From contig NC_019693.1 of the NCBI RefSeq assembly GCF_000317105.1, positions 3,596,001-3,660,000 on the forward strand: a DNA stretch of 64,000 nt, given 5' to 3'. A program made the position numbers and the translations under genes. Source of the DNA: Oscillatoria acuminata PCC 6304 (lineage in GTDB: Bacteria > Cyanobacteriota > Cyanobacteriia > Cyanobacteriales > Laspinemataceae). This document shows, piece after piece, positions 10,401 to 17,620 of the stretch (position 1 is its first letter; each line of letters starts with the position of its first letter). The notes beneath the pieces are model-generated. The model had not been told where the DNA came from. It saw only the letters and a list, made by a program, of their open reading frames with translations, and did no database searches.

Positions 10401-10801
10401 ATAAATTAGAGCGCCGCAACCGCTTAGATAGCGAGTTGATTTTAGCAGAAATGACCCCAGGGGAGAAGAATTTTGCCCTACGGGTGGAACATTTACTGAA
10501 CAAAATCCAAGCACCGGAATATCGACAGGTGAATATTGAAACCTTGATGGAACTCGCGGCAATTTGCGATCGTAACCCGGATTTACAGATTCAGGAATAT
10601 ATCGTCCTGGATGTCTTAATTGGTCATGCCGTGCGATTAGCCTGGATTGAAAGTCATCCGGAACGCAGCGACTTCTACGATGAAGATAAAGCCTTAGCAT
10701 GGCCTTCATTTTACAATACTTCCCCTTATGTTTGTGCCAGTTTTGTGGTGAAAGCATTCCGCTACCTGACCAAATTTGGTAAGGCGATCGCAGTGGGATA
10801 A
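7451..10801 (+). CDS. GH15-like / phosphorylase-kinase alpha-beta-like protein
   Basis: 1,116 residues, the size of the large cyanobacterial proteins annotated as glycoside hydrolase family 15 and related to the alpha/beta regulatory subunits of eukaryotic phosphorylase kinase. The N-terminal half has the (alpha/alpha)6 landmarks: Y-Y-H-Q-I-Q near 15, T-D-A-W-V-R-D-N-V-Y-S near 51, then W-G-L-A-L-A-Y. The C-terminal half has no second recognised domain but is rich in long helices. A role in glycogen metabolism, either as glucoamylase-like enzyme or as regulator, is inferred from family. No glycogen gene is adjacent. ATG at 7451 starts just before a good family N-terminus. The gene stops 10 bp before a tandem repeat array. 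Confidence 0.85.
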   Translation: MTLTSSERQTRLDYYYHQIQSLILVRQNPITGLLPASTAINAHGDYTDAWVRDNVYSILAVWGLALAYRKMDDSQGRTYELEHSVVKLMRGLLFCMMRQADKVERFKETQSLLDCLHAKFDTHTGDTVVGDNEWGHLQIDATSIFLLMLAQMSVSGLSIIYTVDEVNFIQNLVYYIGRAYRTPDYGIWERGNKINKGNPELNASSIGMALAALEAINGVNLFGVKGSQSSVIHVLADEIARARQTLESILPRESSSKEVDAALLSIITFPAFAIEDGPLCDRTKQKVITKLQGKYGCKRFLRDGHQTVLEDPWRLHYEPWELKKFENIECEWPLFFTYLFLDGIFRGDRSQTEEYRERLNSLVVESYGLKLLPELYYIPADKVEAERTNPQTQPRLPNENLPLVWAQSLYFLGLMLDEGLLHRGDIDPLGRRRTLAGRRKPVVQIALLAEDEDLQTELAYHGIATQTPAEVEPLQVRKARDLSGVYRQIGRNDKFGLTGRPVRRLRSLTTSNIFRIRGETIVFLPSFLDQQEFYLTLDYHFLVSNIKGELAYIHRHWWRYPQIGGHGVGRPTVTLLLTHAMLETDGSSEGFLPALLELMKELRDGDCEGTPVKLGRLNQLMLTGSIERIDFLHEFQFSENPVQNAAPACYFLAYDAEKNWPLSHTQEFMLECETDPGLLLDSLRSSFNLYEQIELLHTLSRLRGLEFETGLAGPGRPVTVADLLNEVYFKAGTGKAIGDCAIAGSPKRKTTRTEANSTENAAEKQIHWSVVRRAAGLLNKVDIGLSDAVTDILVRQKQITVGKAYTEASLISRPMSYTEIVDKIRQFCGEDIRDRVLTQEILLYLGLLIKAEPDLFNGLLTLRVSYLILLITSELAKELNLTQDEAYERVMELSPFEINNRLREVLKGYAGMNKLLKKQESLHVQQQEQEIEWVVLPSPNETEEISGNWQRRRQLDGAAGRVPKEFYPRVWQVMQHCKGLVIGDKLERRNRLDSELILAEMTPGEKNFALRVEHLLNKIQAPEYRQVNIETLMELAAICDRNPDLQIQEYIVLDVLIGHAVRLAWIESHPERSDFYDEDKALAWPSFYNTSPYVCASFVVKAFRYLTKFGKAIAVG

Positions 10802-10810
10802 TTCAACTGG

Positions 10811-11020
10811 GGTAGGTTGCGACAACCGGCGGGTAGGTTGCGACAACCGGCGGGTAGGTTGCGACAACCGGCGGGTAGGTTGCGACAACCGGCGGGTAGG
10901 TTGCGACAACCGGCGGGTAGGTTGCAACAACCGGCGGGTAGGTTGCGACAACCGGCGGGTAGGTTGCAACAACCGGCGGGTAGGTTGCGACAACCGGCGG
11001 GTAGGTTGCGACAACCGGCG
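10811..11020 (+). repeat. 21-bp tandem array, ten copies
   Basis: Ten head-to-tail copies of a 21-bp unit, GGTAGGTTGCGACAACCGGC plus G, with G/A changes at one position in two copies (CGACAACC to CAACAACC). Each unit contains the small hairpin GGTTG-CGA-CAACC. Because 21 is a multiple of three, all frames stay open, which creates false reading frames on both strands. It begins 10 bp after the GH15-like gene and runs straight into a palindromic element. A diverged 17/20-bp array of the same core lies at 17.4 kb. Confidence 0.95.
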
Positions 11021-11144
11021 GGGGTTTAAACCCCCGCCTAACAGCTAAAGTCGTCTAAAGACGACTGCAAGTCTTATCACGTGGTGTTTTTAGTCGGTTT
11101 TTAACCGACTTGAGCTATTAGGCGGGGGATTAATCCCCCGCCGG
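11015..11144. mobile_element. 130-bp palindromic element, copy 1 (putative non-autonomous RAYT/IS200 element)
   Basis: The two ends are long inverted copies of each other. The left end has CCGGCGGGGG-TTTAAA-CCCCCGCC followed by TAACAGCTAAAGTCG. The right end is CGACTTGAGCTATTA followed by GGCGGGGG-ATTAAT-CCCCCGCCGG. Each end is itself a palindrome, and two further hairpins (GTCGTCT-AAAGACGAC and AGTCGGTTT-TTAACCGACT) lie inside. A 129-bp copy with the same plan is at 16562-16690. The right end supplies the last codons and stop of the Uma2 gene. Confidence 0.8.
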
Positions 11145-11825
11145 TTTCTGCTGCGCCAAACGCTGCACAAATTCTTGATGTTCTGCTGTTTGTAACCCTT
11201 GCTGAACAACCGCTACCACCTGCACTACATTCCTTTGACGCAACGCTTCCACTGATAACCATAAACCGGGAAACACTTGCGATCGCAAAATCCCTTGTTC
11301 ATCCGGCACTAGGGCAACATATCGACCTTCTTCTAAGATAAACCAATCCAGTTTATTCTCATAAATTTGCCAGACAATGTATTCTTGAACCCCATTCCGT
11401 TGATAGGCATTCAGTTTATCATTCAAGTCATAACTCGCACTAGAAGCAGCAATTTCCACAATCAATTCTGGTGCGCCTTCAATATAGTCATCCTCCGTAA
11501 TCGAAGAATTGCCACCCACTGCCGGTTCAAGGCGTAACAAAGCGTCCGGTTGAGGTTCATTCTCCTCATCCAGACGAACCGTGGCATTATCATAGCACCA
11601 TACCCCTGGTGTTCCCGTCCAATACGCACTCAACCAAGCCATAATCAGCGCATGGGGTCTGCCATGCCGATTCGCACGAACGGGGGATGCCACAAACACA
11701 ACTCCTTCAACTAATTCAGCTTTGGTAATCTCTGGTGCAGCATGATAGCGATGCTCAAACTCATCACGAGTCAGGCGATCGCCACTTTCTAAAGGGGGAG
11801 TATTCAGCACAGAAATAGTAGTCAT
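11130..11825 (-). CDS. Uma2 family (DUF820) putative nuclease
   Basis: 231 residues. Uma2 proteins have a PD-(D/E)xK-like fold and are hugely expanded in cyanobacteria; their function is not established. Family marks: L-T-R-D-E-F-E-H near the start, E-L-V-E-G-V-V-F, the Q-P-D-A-L-L-R-L strand with the first acidic residue, then P-E-L-I-V-E-I-A-A-S-S (E-x-A in place of E-x-K), and L-N-A-Y-Q-R-N-G-V-Q-E-Y-I-V-W. The final residues K-P-A-G-D and the TAA are encoded by the right end of the palindromic element, so the native C-terminus has been replaced. Not linked to a partner gene. Confidence 0.88.
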   Translation of the reverse strand: MTTISVLNTPPLESGDRLTRDEFEHRYHAAPEITKAELVEGVVFVASPVRANRHGRPHALIMAWLSAYWTGTPGVWCYDNATVRLDEENEPQPDALLRLEPAVGGNSSITEDDYIEGAPELIVEIAASSASYDLNDKLNAYQRNGVQEYIVWQIYENKLDWFILEEGRYVALVPDEQGILRSQVFPGLWLSVEALRQRNVVQVVAVVQQGLQTAEHQEFVQRLAQQKPAGD

Positions 11826-11898
11826 CGGCGTAAAATAAAGTGTTATTTTATAGCAGTTTATCGCGCATCTGAATCAATTGGACAATTTCTGCATGAGG

Positions 11899-11954
11899 AG
11901 TGCGAGCATCTTGCTCGCTTTCCATACCATAATAGCGAGCAAGATGCTCGCACT
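11899..11954. repeat. 21-bp stem inverted repeat
   Basis: AGTGCGAGCATCTTGCTCGC plus T at 11899-11919 pairs perfectly with its reverse complement at 11934-11954 around a 14-base loop. It lies in the 320-bp gap between the Uma2 and COP23 genes. A dispersed 'AGCATCTTGCTC' palindrome is common in cyanobacterial genomes; a shorter relative is at about 52,940. Confidence 0.9.
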
Positions 11955-11965
11955 GCTCAAACTAT

Positions 11966-12137
11966 TTCTAAACTTTGCCAGGGGACCAGAAACCGGGTTT
12001 CTTGCCGAAGTTTCTGCAATTTATCATAAATTGTGGAAAGAAACCCGGTTTCTAAACTTTGCCAGGGGACCAGAAACCGGGTTTCTTGCCTAAGTTTTTG
12101 CTACTTGTCATAAATTGTGGAAAGAAACCCGGTTTCT
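11966..12137. repeat. 84-bp direct duplication carrying AGAAACCGGGTTTCT palindromes
   Basis: Two near-identical 84-bp units, starting at 11968 and 12052. Each holds CTTTGCCAGGGGACC, the palindrome AGAAACCGGGTTTCT, and an inverted AGAAACCCGGTTTCT at the far end. The palindrome recurs at 38578-38644 and in variant form at 42822-42886 and inside 3647-3699. No gene here; a short open frame across the unit is an artefact of the repeat. Confidence 0.9.
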
Positions 12138-12146
12138 CACCTTTTT

Positions 12147-12647
12147 CTAGGGACTTTGCAACTCAGGAATCAACTCAATATATAATTTCCCCCCAGTCCC
12201 TTCACTCCGTTCAATCATCCGACCCTGGTTGTTAACTAAATCCTTGAGAACCTGTTCTGGATTGTCCCCCGGTTCCAAGGTGAGCAACAATCCACTGCAA
12301 TCTCCCCCGTGGGTTCGAGTGACACAAATTATATTTTGATTGTCCTGTACCCCAGTGGTCAGATAATGCAATAATCCCATTTGATAGTAAGTTTGTAACC
12401 GTTCCGAAACCTCCAAACAGCGCTTTTCTGGCGTATAGCCCGACCCTTCAAAAAACGTCGATTTCCATGCAATTACGGGCATATCTCCCTTAACCGAAGT
12501 GCGGGCGATCGTTACCGGAGGATTCTGAGTTAAATCGCAGGAATAATCCGTCCCTCGGGGTAAACTCTCCACGGGTTGACAAGCGGATAACACTCCCTGT
12601 AAAATTACAAGGATAGAAAAAACGACTCCATTTTTCTGCTTGCTCAT
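12147..12647 (-). CDS. COP23-domain lipoprotein
   Basis: 166 residues with a lipoprotein signal: hydrophobic segment 8-20 ending in the lipobox L-S-A-C23. After processing it would be tethered to a membrane. The mature part matches the COP23 (circadian oscillating protein 23) domain of cyanobacteria: Y-S-C37, a strand with P-V-I-A-W-K, K-R-C77-L-E-V-S-x-R-L-Q-x-Y-Y, G-L-L-x-Y-L-T-T-G, then I-I-C108-V-T. The four conserved cysteines (37, 77, 108, 117) probably form disulfides. Function of the family is unknown. It lies 148 bp downstream of the CHAT gene on the same strand and may be co-transcribed, though a repeat lies between them. Confidence 0.82.
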   Translation of the reverse strand: MSKQKNGVVFSILVILQGVLSACQPVESLPRGTDYSCDLTQNPPVTIARTSVKGDMPVIAWKSTFFEGSGYTPEKRCLEVSERLQTYYQMGLLHYLTTGVQDNQNIICVTRTHGGDCSGLLLTLEPGDNPEQVLKDLVNNQGRMIERSEGTGGKLYIELIPELQSP

Positions 12648-12727
12648 TGTTCCTCCTCAGATGCAAATTTGAATCGGTAAAAATCTCTGGAATACCAAAT
12701 CCCGTTATGAAAGCCCTATTTACGCTA

Positions 12728-12783
12728 TTAGCCCGCGCAGGCGGGCTTCGTCCTGTGAGCCTCCAGGCTTCAGCCTGCGGGTT
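12728..12783. repeat. AGCCCGCGCAGGCGGGCT-type dispersed repeat, copy 1
   Basis: Two small hairpins in tandem: CCCGC-GCAG-GCGGG and CAGGCTT-CAGCCTG, separated by TTCGTCCTGTGAGCC. The same about 55-bp sequence recurs at 21432-21485, 23205-23252, 23521-23578 and 23597-23652. It fills the gap between the COP23 and CHAT genes. Confidence 0.85.
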
Positions 12784-12794
12784 TTGATAGACTC

Positions 12795-15700
12795 TTATTC
12801 TCCAAATTCCAAGGACTTTATCATTTCCTCTACTGTAGTTAATACACGATCAAACTTCCCTTTTGCGGATTCATAACTGACTATATACGCCCGATCCTCT
12901 TTGACAATCCACACTAACATTCGCTGGACCTCTTTCTCCCCCATTTTGCCGGTGTACATGACTCGATAGGCGGGATGATTCCCGAGGGTCCTCGGGTCGC
13001 GCTCAACCAGAAACATCGCATCCGGCACATAGTCTCTAATTTCCTGCACTGCCTTATCTGTATATTGTTCCAAAGTTTGGGGATGAGAAGATAAATCCTC
13101 TACGGTGATGCTCACTTTCTCGTAAAATTGAGCAGTGCCGGATTCTGGAGGCGCAAGGAAGACGGCGACGGTTCCGGTAATCGAGTCTTGGGGTTCTTGA
13201 ATTTTCCACTGGCGGGGGACTTGCATTTTGAACCCGTAGGTGGCATTTTCATAGAGAATCGGCGTGGATAACCACTGCTGCACTCCCATGATTCCCCCAG
13301 AGACGAGCACCACTCCCGTGATGATGGGTATCCAGATTTGCCGAGTTTTGGAGACGGTTTGGAGGGTATGGACCACTTTTGGCATCACCCGGCGTCGCTG
13401 AGTTATCACCACCAGTCCCCCAACTCCGACCCCTGCGACAATTGCCAACTCAATCAACGAGACAGCGAAACCGGAGGATTGCTGCCCGACAAAGGGGACT
13501 TGTGCCTCACCAATGACCGTAAATGCTGCCCAATTTTTGAGGTCAATGTTTGCCTCAATGGCTTGAAGCATCGCCTGACGCAACCCCGCTGCGGCATCGG
13601 GATTGTTCTGCAATTCCTGATAGAATTGGGACATCATATTCCCGGAAACCCCATCATCAATTTTCCACAAAGACACCAATACCGTAGAAGTCCCGGCGGT
13701 TAACCAAGCGCGGGATAACCCAATCACCCCATCCCCGGTAATGGTGCCGCCTCCGGTGTCGCAGGCACTTAATACCACCAACTCGGCGGGAATCTGTAAT
13801 TCGACGATTTCCCCGGCGGTGAGGAACCCATCGGGGTGATCTAGGAGGAGGGGGTATTGAGGTGAGGTTGCCGTCGGGGTACTGGGTGCCAATACCACCG
13901 CACTATTCATCCCCCGCCTTTCATCCAAAATCCCATGAGTTGCCAGATGAATCACTGGGGATTGGGATAACTGGGGTAAAATCGCGGTTTTGGTGGCGGC
14001 ATCTCCCGTCAGGGCCTGAGTTTTCAGCAATTTGGCGATTTGCTCTGCCTCCGCTTGTGCACCGCGTAAGGGCGACAAGGGGGGGTCTCTCTGGGGCATG
14101 GTGGGATTTCCGACGACTAAGGCAAGGGAGGGGGAAGCGGGGAGGGGGACGGGATTGTTGGAAAAGTCTAATGCCTGAATTGCCGGTGCCGTGAGGAGGG
14201 TATGTTTTTGGATTAAATAGGTGTCCGTTGAGTCTTGCAGGGCGGGAAATGGCAGGAGAAATAACTCACCATGAGGCAACAGAATCACCCGCGCTTGGGG
14301 GTCTTCGGGCAGGTAGGGGGCGATCGGTTCAATCAGGAGTTGATGCAACTGCCGCAATTCGGGAATGGATTCTGCTTTCTTTTCTATTTTCTCTCGGGTA
14401 TTCCGCACCAACTGCGTCAGGGAGGTATTTTGTTCGTGCAGGGGTTGCAGATTCACGGAGGTAAAATGCACTTCCCCCCGGGGTTGAATCACCCAGATAT
14501 AGAGCTGATTGTCACCCACGAGGGAATATTCAACCAGGGTGGCATTTTGGGTGTGGGCGATGCGTTGAATATCGGCGATCGTCGGAGGTTCCACTGCCGG
14601 GATAGAGGCGAGATTAGACTCATCCCGCACCGTTCCTCGTGCCGCCAATAACTCCACAAACGCCCGCGCCCTCCCCCGTTCAGAAATTTCTAAGGCATCC
14701 TGGGGTCGATTCTGGGCAATTAAAACTCGTTGTAATGTTTGGTAGGAATTGGATTGGGTATCGGCGAGGGAGACTTTTTGCTCATCGTCCAATCCTTCTC
14801 GCAGGGATTCGCGGACTTCAATCGCTTGGCGCAAAAATGTCTCGGCAGGGGCTAATTGGTTGAGTTGAAATAAGGCATATCCGAGATTGTTGAGAGAATT
14901 GCCTTCACCAGCGCGATTTCCTATCTGCCGTTGAATCTCCAGGGACTGCTGATAAAAATTAATCGCCTCCCGGTATTGCTCTAGGAAGAAGTAAGCACTT
15001 CCCAGATTCCCCAAAGAATTGGCAATTCCTCCCTTATCTTCTATCTGTAGTTTAATCTCCAAAGACTGCTGATAAAAATTAATCGCTTCCCCGTATTGCC
15101 CTAGGGATTCGTAAGCATTTCCCAGATTATTCAGAGAATTGGCAATTCCTCCCTTATCTTCTATCTGCCGTCTAATCTCCAAAGACTGCTGATGAAAATT
15201 AATCGCCTCCCGGTATTGCCCTAGGGAGTTGTAAACAATTCCCAGATTATTCAGAGAATTGGCAATTCCTCCCTTATCTTCTATCTGCCGTTGAATCTCC
15301 AGGGACTGCTGATAAAAATTAATCGCCTCCCGGTATTGCCCTAGGTATCTGTAAGATTCTCCCAGATTGTTCAGAGAACCGGCAATACCTCCCTTATCTT
15401 CTATCTGCCGTCTAATCTCCAAAGACTGCTGATAAAAATTAATTGCCTCCCGGTATTGCCCTAGGGAGTTGTAAGCCACTCCCAGATTATCCAGAGAATT
15501 GGCAATTCCTCCCTTATCTTCTATCTGCCGTTTAATCTCCAAAGACTGCTGATGAAAATTAATCGCCTCCCGGTATTGCCCCAGGTTTGTGTAAGCTGCT
15601 CCCAGATTGTTCAGAGAATTGGCAATTCCTCCCTTATCTTCTATCTGCCGTTTAATCTCCAAAGACTGCTGATGAAAATTAATCGCCTCCCGGTATTGCC

Positions 15701-16280
15701 CTAGGGAGTTGTAAGCATTTCCCAGATTATTCAGAGAATTGGCAATTCCTCCCTTATCTTCTATCTGCCGTTTAATTTCCAAAGACTGCTGATGAAAATT
15801 AATCGCCTCCCGGTATTGCCCTAGGGAGTCGTAAGCAAGTCCCAAATTGTTCAGAGAAGCGACAATTCCTCGCTTATCTTCTAGCTGCCGTTTAATCGCC
15901 AAAGACTGCTGATAAAAATTAATCGCCTCCCGGTATTGCCCCAGGTTTGTGTAAGCTGCTCCCAGATTGTTCAGAGAATCGGAAATTCCTGGGCGATTTT
16001 CAAGTTGTTGATAGATTGCCAGGGCTGTTTTCCAAGACTGAATCGCCCCTCTCAAGTCACTCCGATTATATTGCTGACTCCCTTGAATGAGTAACCTATC
16101 TGCTTCTGCTTCCTCTGCCTCGGATGTTTCCCCTGGGGTGGGAGAAGCGGACAGTCTCAACTCAGAAACCTGGGGACTGGATACCAGAGAGAGGGCAACA
16201 GACAGCAGAACTACACTGAGCAAAACCGGGGATTTTTGTCCGGTTCTTTTGCTGGGGAGGGGAGGGAGAAATCTGGACAT
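12795..16280 (-). CDS. TPR-CHAT caspase-like protein with membrane anchor and PsbP-like tail
   Basis: 1,161 residues. Domains in order: signal peptide or anchor (about 18-37); about eleven 40-residue tetratricopeptide repeats (about 65-450) of the L-N-N-L-G-x-A-Y type; a linker; a CHAT peptidase domain with the caspase-type dyad H782 in H-L-A-T-H-G and C840 in V-L-S-A-C-D-T-G-G-G; two hydrophobic segments (about 955-975 and 1000-1018); and a final about 130 residues with a PsbP/Mog1-like fold pattern. CHAT proteins are cysteine peptidases related to caspases and gingipains, often effectors of signalling or conflict systems. The tail closely resembles that of the Ser/Thr kinase at 18057-19538. 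No clear Shine-Dalgarno precedes the ATG. Substrate is unknown. Confidence 0.9.
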   Translation of the reverse strand: MSRFLPPLPSKRTGQKSPVLLSVVLLSVALSLVSSPQVSELRLSASPTPGETSEAEEAEADRLLIQGSQQYNRSDLRGAIQSWKTALAIYQQLENRPGISDSLNNLGAAYTNLGQYREAINFYQQSLAIKRQLEDKRGIVASLNNLGLAYDSLGQYREAINFHQQSLEIKRQIEDKGGIANSLNNLGNAYNSLGQYREAINFHQQSLEIKRQIEDKGGIANSLNNLGAAYTNLGQYREAINFHQQSLEIKRQIEDKGGIANSLDNLGVAYNSLGQYREAINFYQQSLEIRRQIEDKGGIAGSLNNLGESYRYLGQYREAINFYQQSLEIQRQIEDKGGIANSLNNLGIVYNSLGQYREAINFHQQSLEIRRQIEDKGGIANSLNNLGNAYESLGQYGEAINFYQQSLEIKLQIEDKGGIANSLGNLGSAYFFLEQYREAINFYQQSLEIQRQIGNRAGEGNSLNNLGYALFQLNQLAPAETFLRQAIEVRESLREGLDDEQKVSLADTQSNSYQTLQRVLIAQNRPQDALEISERGRARAFVELLAARGTVRDESNLASIPAVEPPTIADIQRIAHTQNATLVEYSLVGDNQLYIWVIQPRGEVHFTSVNLQPLHEQNTSLTQLVRNTREKIEKKAESIPELRQLHQLLIEPIAPYLPEDPQARVILLPHGELFLLPFPALQDSTDTYLIQKHTLLTAPAIQALDFSNNPVPLPASPSLALVVGNPTMPQRDPPLSPLRGAQAEAEQIAKLLKTQALTGDAATKTAILPQLSQSPVIHLATHGILDERRGMNSAVVLAPSTPTATSPQYPLLLDHPDGFLTAGEIVELQIPAELVVLSACDTGGGTITGDGVIGLSRAWLTAGTSTVLVSLWKIDDGVSGNMMSQFYQELQNNPDAAAGLRQAMLQAIEANIDLKNWAAFTVIGEAQVPFVGQQSSGFAVSLIELAIVAGVGVGGLVVITQRRRVMPKVVHTLQTVSKTRQIWIPIITGVVLVSGGIMGVQQWLSTPILYENATYGFKMQVPRQWKIQEPQDSITGTVAVFLAPPESGTAQFYEKVSITVEDLSSHPQTLEQYTDKAVQEIRDYVPDAMFLVERDPRTLGNHPAYRVMYTGKMGEKEVQRMLVWIVKEDRAYIVSYESAKGKFDRVLTTVEEMIKSLEFGE
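14890..16020 (-). repeat. 120-bp near-identical coding repeats within the CHAT gene
   Basis: The TPR region is built of tandem 120-bp units that differ by only a few bases, mostly at the variable 'x-A-Y-x-x-L' codons. Long blocks, such as the stretch for R-Q-I-E-D-K-G-G-I-A-N-S-L-N-N-L-G, are conserved even at silent positions. This points to recent amplification or gene conversion, so the copy number may differ between strains and may be misassembled. Confidence 0.9.
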
Positions 16281-16561
16281 CTTTTTTTCCGGGGATAACA
16301 GTGGTTGTAGGCGCGTTTAGGTCTCCGGTTTCCCTGGGGGTAGGGATGGGGGTGCGTTGGGGAAACGGGTTAAAGGTTTTGGGTGAATGATAAATGCTAC
16401 AAGGGGAGGGGTCAAGATTTCGCAATCAACGGGGCACAACCGGGGGGACAGCGGGTGGAGGCGACCGGCGGGGGTTAAGCGACAACCGTCGGGGGTTAAA
16501 ACGATTGGCTGCCTAACAGCTAAAGTCGGTTTTAACTGGGATCTTGCACCATTCTCAACAA
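16281..16561. other. Repeat-rich gap upstream of the CHAT gene
   Basis: No gene seen. From about 16440 it holds scattered copies of the CGACAACC-G(G/T)CGGGGGTT core and one half-element (CCTAACAGCTAAAGTCGG, about 16512-16529), making it a decayed flank of the palindromic element cluster. Short open frames here lack start signals. Confidence 0.6.
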
Positions 16562-16690
16562 CCGGCGGGGGATAAATCCCCCGCCTAACAGCTAAAGTCG
16601 GTTGAAACCGACTGAAAACACCACAGGGTAATACTTGCAGTCGTCTTTAGACGACTTTAGCTATTAGGCGGGGGATTTATCCCCCGCCGG
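16562..16690. mobile_element. 129-bp palindromic element, copy 2
   Basis: Same plan as 11015-11144: CCGGCGGGGG-ATAAAT-CCCCCGCC and TAACAGCTAAAGTCGG on the left, CGACTTTAGCTATTA and GGCGGGGG-ATTTAT-CCCCCGCCGG on the right, with internal hairpins GGTTGAAACC and GTCGTCTTTAGACGAC. Both full copies have almost the same length, which argues for a defined mobile unit rather than chance palindromes. Confidence 0.8.
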
Positions 16691-16696
16691 GTGTTG

Positions 16697-16890
16697 CTAA
16701 GGATTGGGGGGTGGGTGTCGGGATAATTGGTGGTTTCTGTTCTGACAATTTTCGTGGGTGGCGACAACCGGCGGGGGTTCCATTGGTGGGTGGCGACAAC
16801 CGGCGGGGGTTCAAACTAACAGCTAAAGTCGGTTAAAACCGACTAAGGAATTGGGGGCGGGGTATGGGGATAATTGGTGGTTTTTGTTAT
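16697..16890 (+). repeat. Repeated leader block of the transposase (copies A and B)
   Basis: A block starting CTAAGGA(A)TTGGGGG, then GGG-T-T/A-CGGGATAATTGG and TGGTTTCTGTT/TTTTTGTT, occurs at 16697-16750 (copy A) and again at 16843-16890 (copy B), directly before the transposase gene. Two more copies lie after that gene (from 17664 and 17803). Copies B, C and D are directly preceded by the half-palindrome TAACAGCTAAAGTCGGTT-AAAACCGA. Copy A instead follows GTGTTG after the end of element 2. The block marks the 5' end of the transposon. Confidence 0.75.
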
Positions 16891-16923
16891 AAATTAGCAA
16901 TAACGGACTCAGGAGAAATACTT

Positions 16924-17376
16924 ATGTCTCTTTGGCGACTTTATTATCATTTGGTATGGGCCACTAAGAAGCGTCAACCTTTAATAACTCCAGAAAAAGA
17001 AACTGTATTGTATCAATATATACGGGGTAAAGCCAACGCATTACGGTCTATAGTTCATGCCATAGGCGGCACTGACAACCATATTCATATAGTCGTTTCT
17101 ATTCCCCCTAATTTGTCGGTTGCCGAATTTGTCAAAAATATTAAAGGCAGTAGCGCCTATCATTTGAATCACCAGGGGTTTGACCCTAATTTAAAATTTG
17201 GTTGGCAAGATGGGTATGGAGTCTTTTCTCTAGGTCGCAAGCAACTCGATATAGCGGTGAATTACGTTCATAATCAGAAAATTCATCATCAAAATAACAC
17301 GGAAATCGCCTCTTTGGAGCAATTCAGCGATCAAGATGATCCACCCCCAATCTGGCATCCCCGTTTAGAGGCATAA
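16924..17376 (+). CDS. tnpA: Y1 (HUH) transposase, IS200/RAYT type
   Basis: 150 residues from the ATG at 16924, chosen because AGGAG lies about 8 bases upstream and the protein then starts MSLWRLYYHLVWATKKR as in this family; an upstream in-frame ATG at 16864 would add a non-conserved tail from repeat DNA. It is a single-strand DNA transposase. The HUH motif is N-H-I-H-I-V (about 56-61) and the catalytic tyrosine is in V-N-Y-V-H-N-Q-K-I-H-H (about residue 121). The motif set looks complete, so it may be active. No TnpB, serine recombinase or other cargo lies beside it. It is surrounded by palindromic repeats that share its leader, as for REP-associated tyrosine transposases. Confidence 0.88.
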   Translation: MSLWRLYYHLVWATKKRQPLITPEKETVLYQYIRGKANALRSIVHAIGGTDNHIHIVVSIPPNLSVAEFVKNIKGSSAYHLNHQGFDPNLKFGWQDGYGVFSLGRKQLDIAVNYVHNQKIHHQNNTEIASLEQFSDQDDPPPIWHPRLEA

Positions 17377-17380
17377 AATC

Positions 17381-17620
17381 GGTGGGTGGGTGGCGACAAC
17401 CGTCGGGTAGTTGCGACAACCGTCGGGTAGCGACAACCGTCGGGTAGTTGCGACAACCGTCGGGTAGCGACAACCGTCGGGTAGTTGCGACAACCGTTGG
17501 GTAGTTGCGACAACCGTCGGGTAGTTGCGACAACCGTTGGGTAGTTGCGACAACCGTCGGGTAGTTGCGACAACCGTTGGGTGGGTGGCGACAACCGTCG
17601 GGTAGTTGCGACAACCGTCG
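17381..17620 (+). repeat. 17/20-bp tandem array downstream of the transposase
   Basis: About a dozen units of GGTAGTTGCGACAACCGTCG (20 bp), some shortened to GGTAGCGACAACCGTCG (17 bp), with C/T changes giving CCGTTG. It begins 4 bp after the transposase stop and ends in a CCCCCGCC palindrome, exactly as the 21-bp array at 10.8 kb does. It is not CRISPR: there are no spacers. Confidence 0.9.

Noticed and set aside
10811-11020. CRISPR array
   Set aside because: Units are directly joined with no spacers, and no cas genes lie in the window. The same holds for 17381-17620.
10706-11048. Open frames on both strands with repeated V-G-C-D-N-R-R or T-R-R-L-S-Q-P peptides
   Set aside because: They arise because the 21-bp tandem unit is a multiple of three; no start signals and no biological sense.
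11130-11825. Uma2 proteins as restriction or defence nucleases
   Set aside because: Family is hugely expanded and unlinked to methylases here; no sequence support for a defence role, so left as unknown function.
11878-12093. 71-codon frame ending N-F-A-R-G-P-E-T-G-F-L-A twice
   Set aside because: Encoded by the 84-bp duplication and an inverted repeat; not a gene.
16864-16923. Longer N-terminus for the transposase from ATG 16864
   Set aside because: The extra residues come from the repeated leader block; AGGAG and family conservation favour 16924.
17324-17614. Minus-strand open frames with repeated Y-P-T-V-V-A-T peptides
   Set aside because: Artefact of the 17/20-bp array after the transposase.
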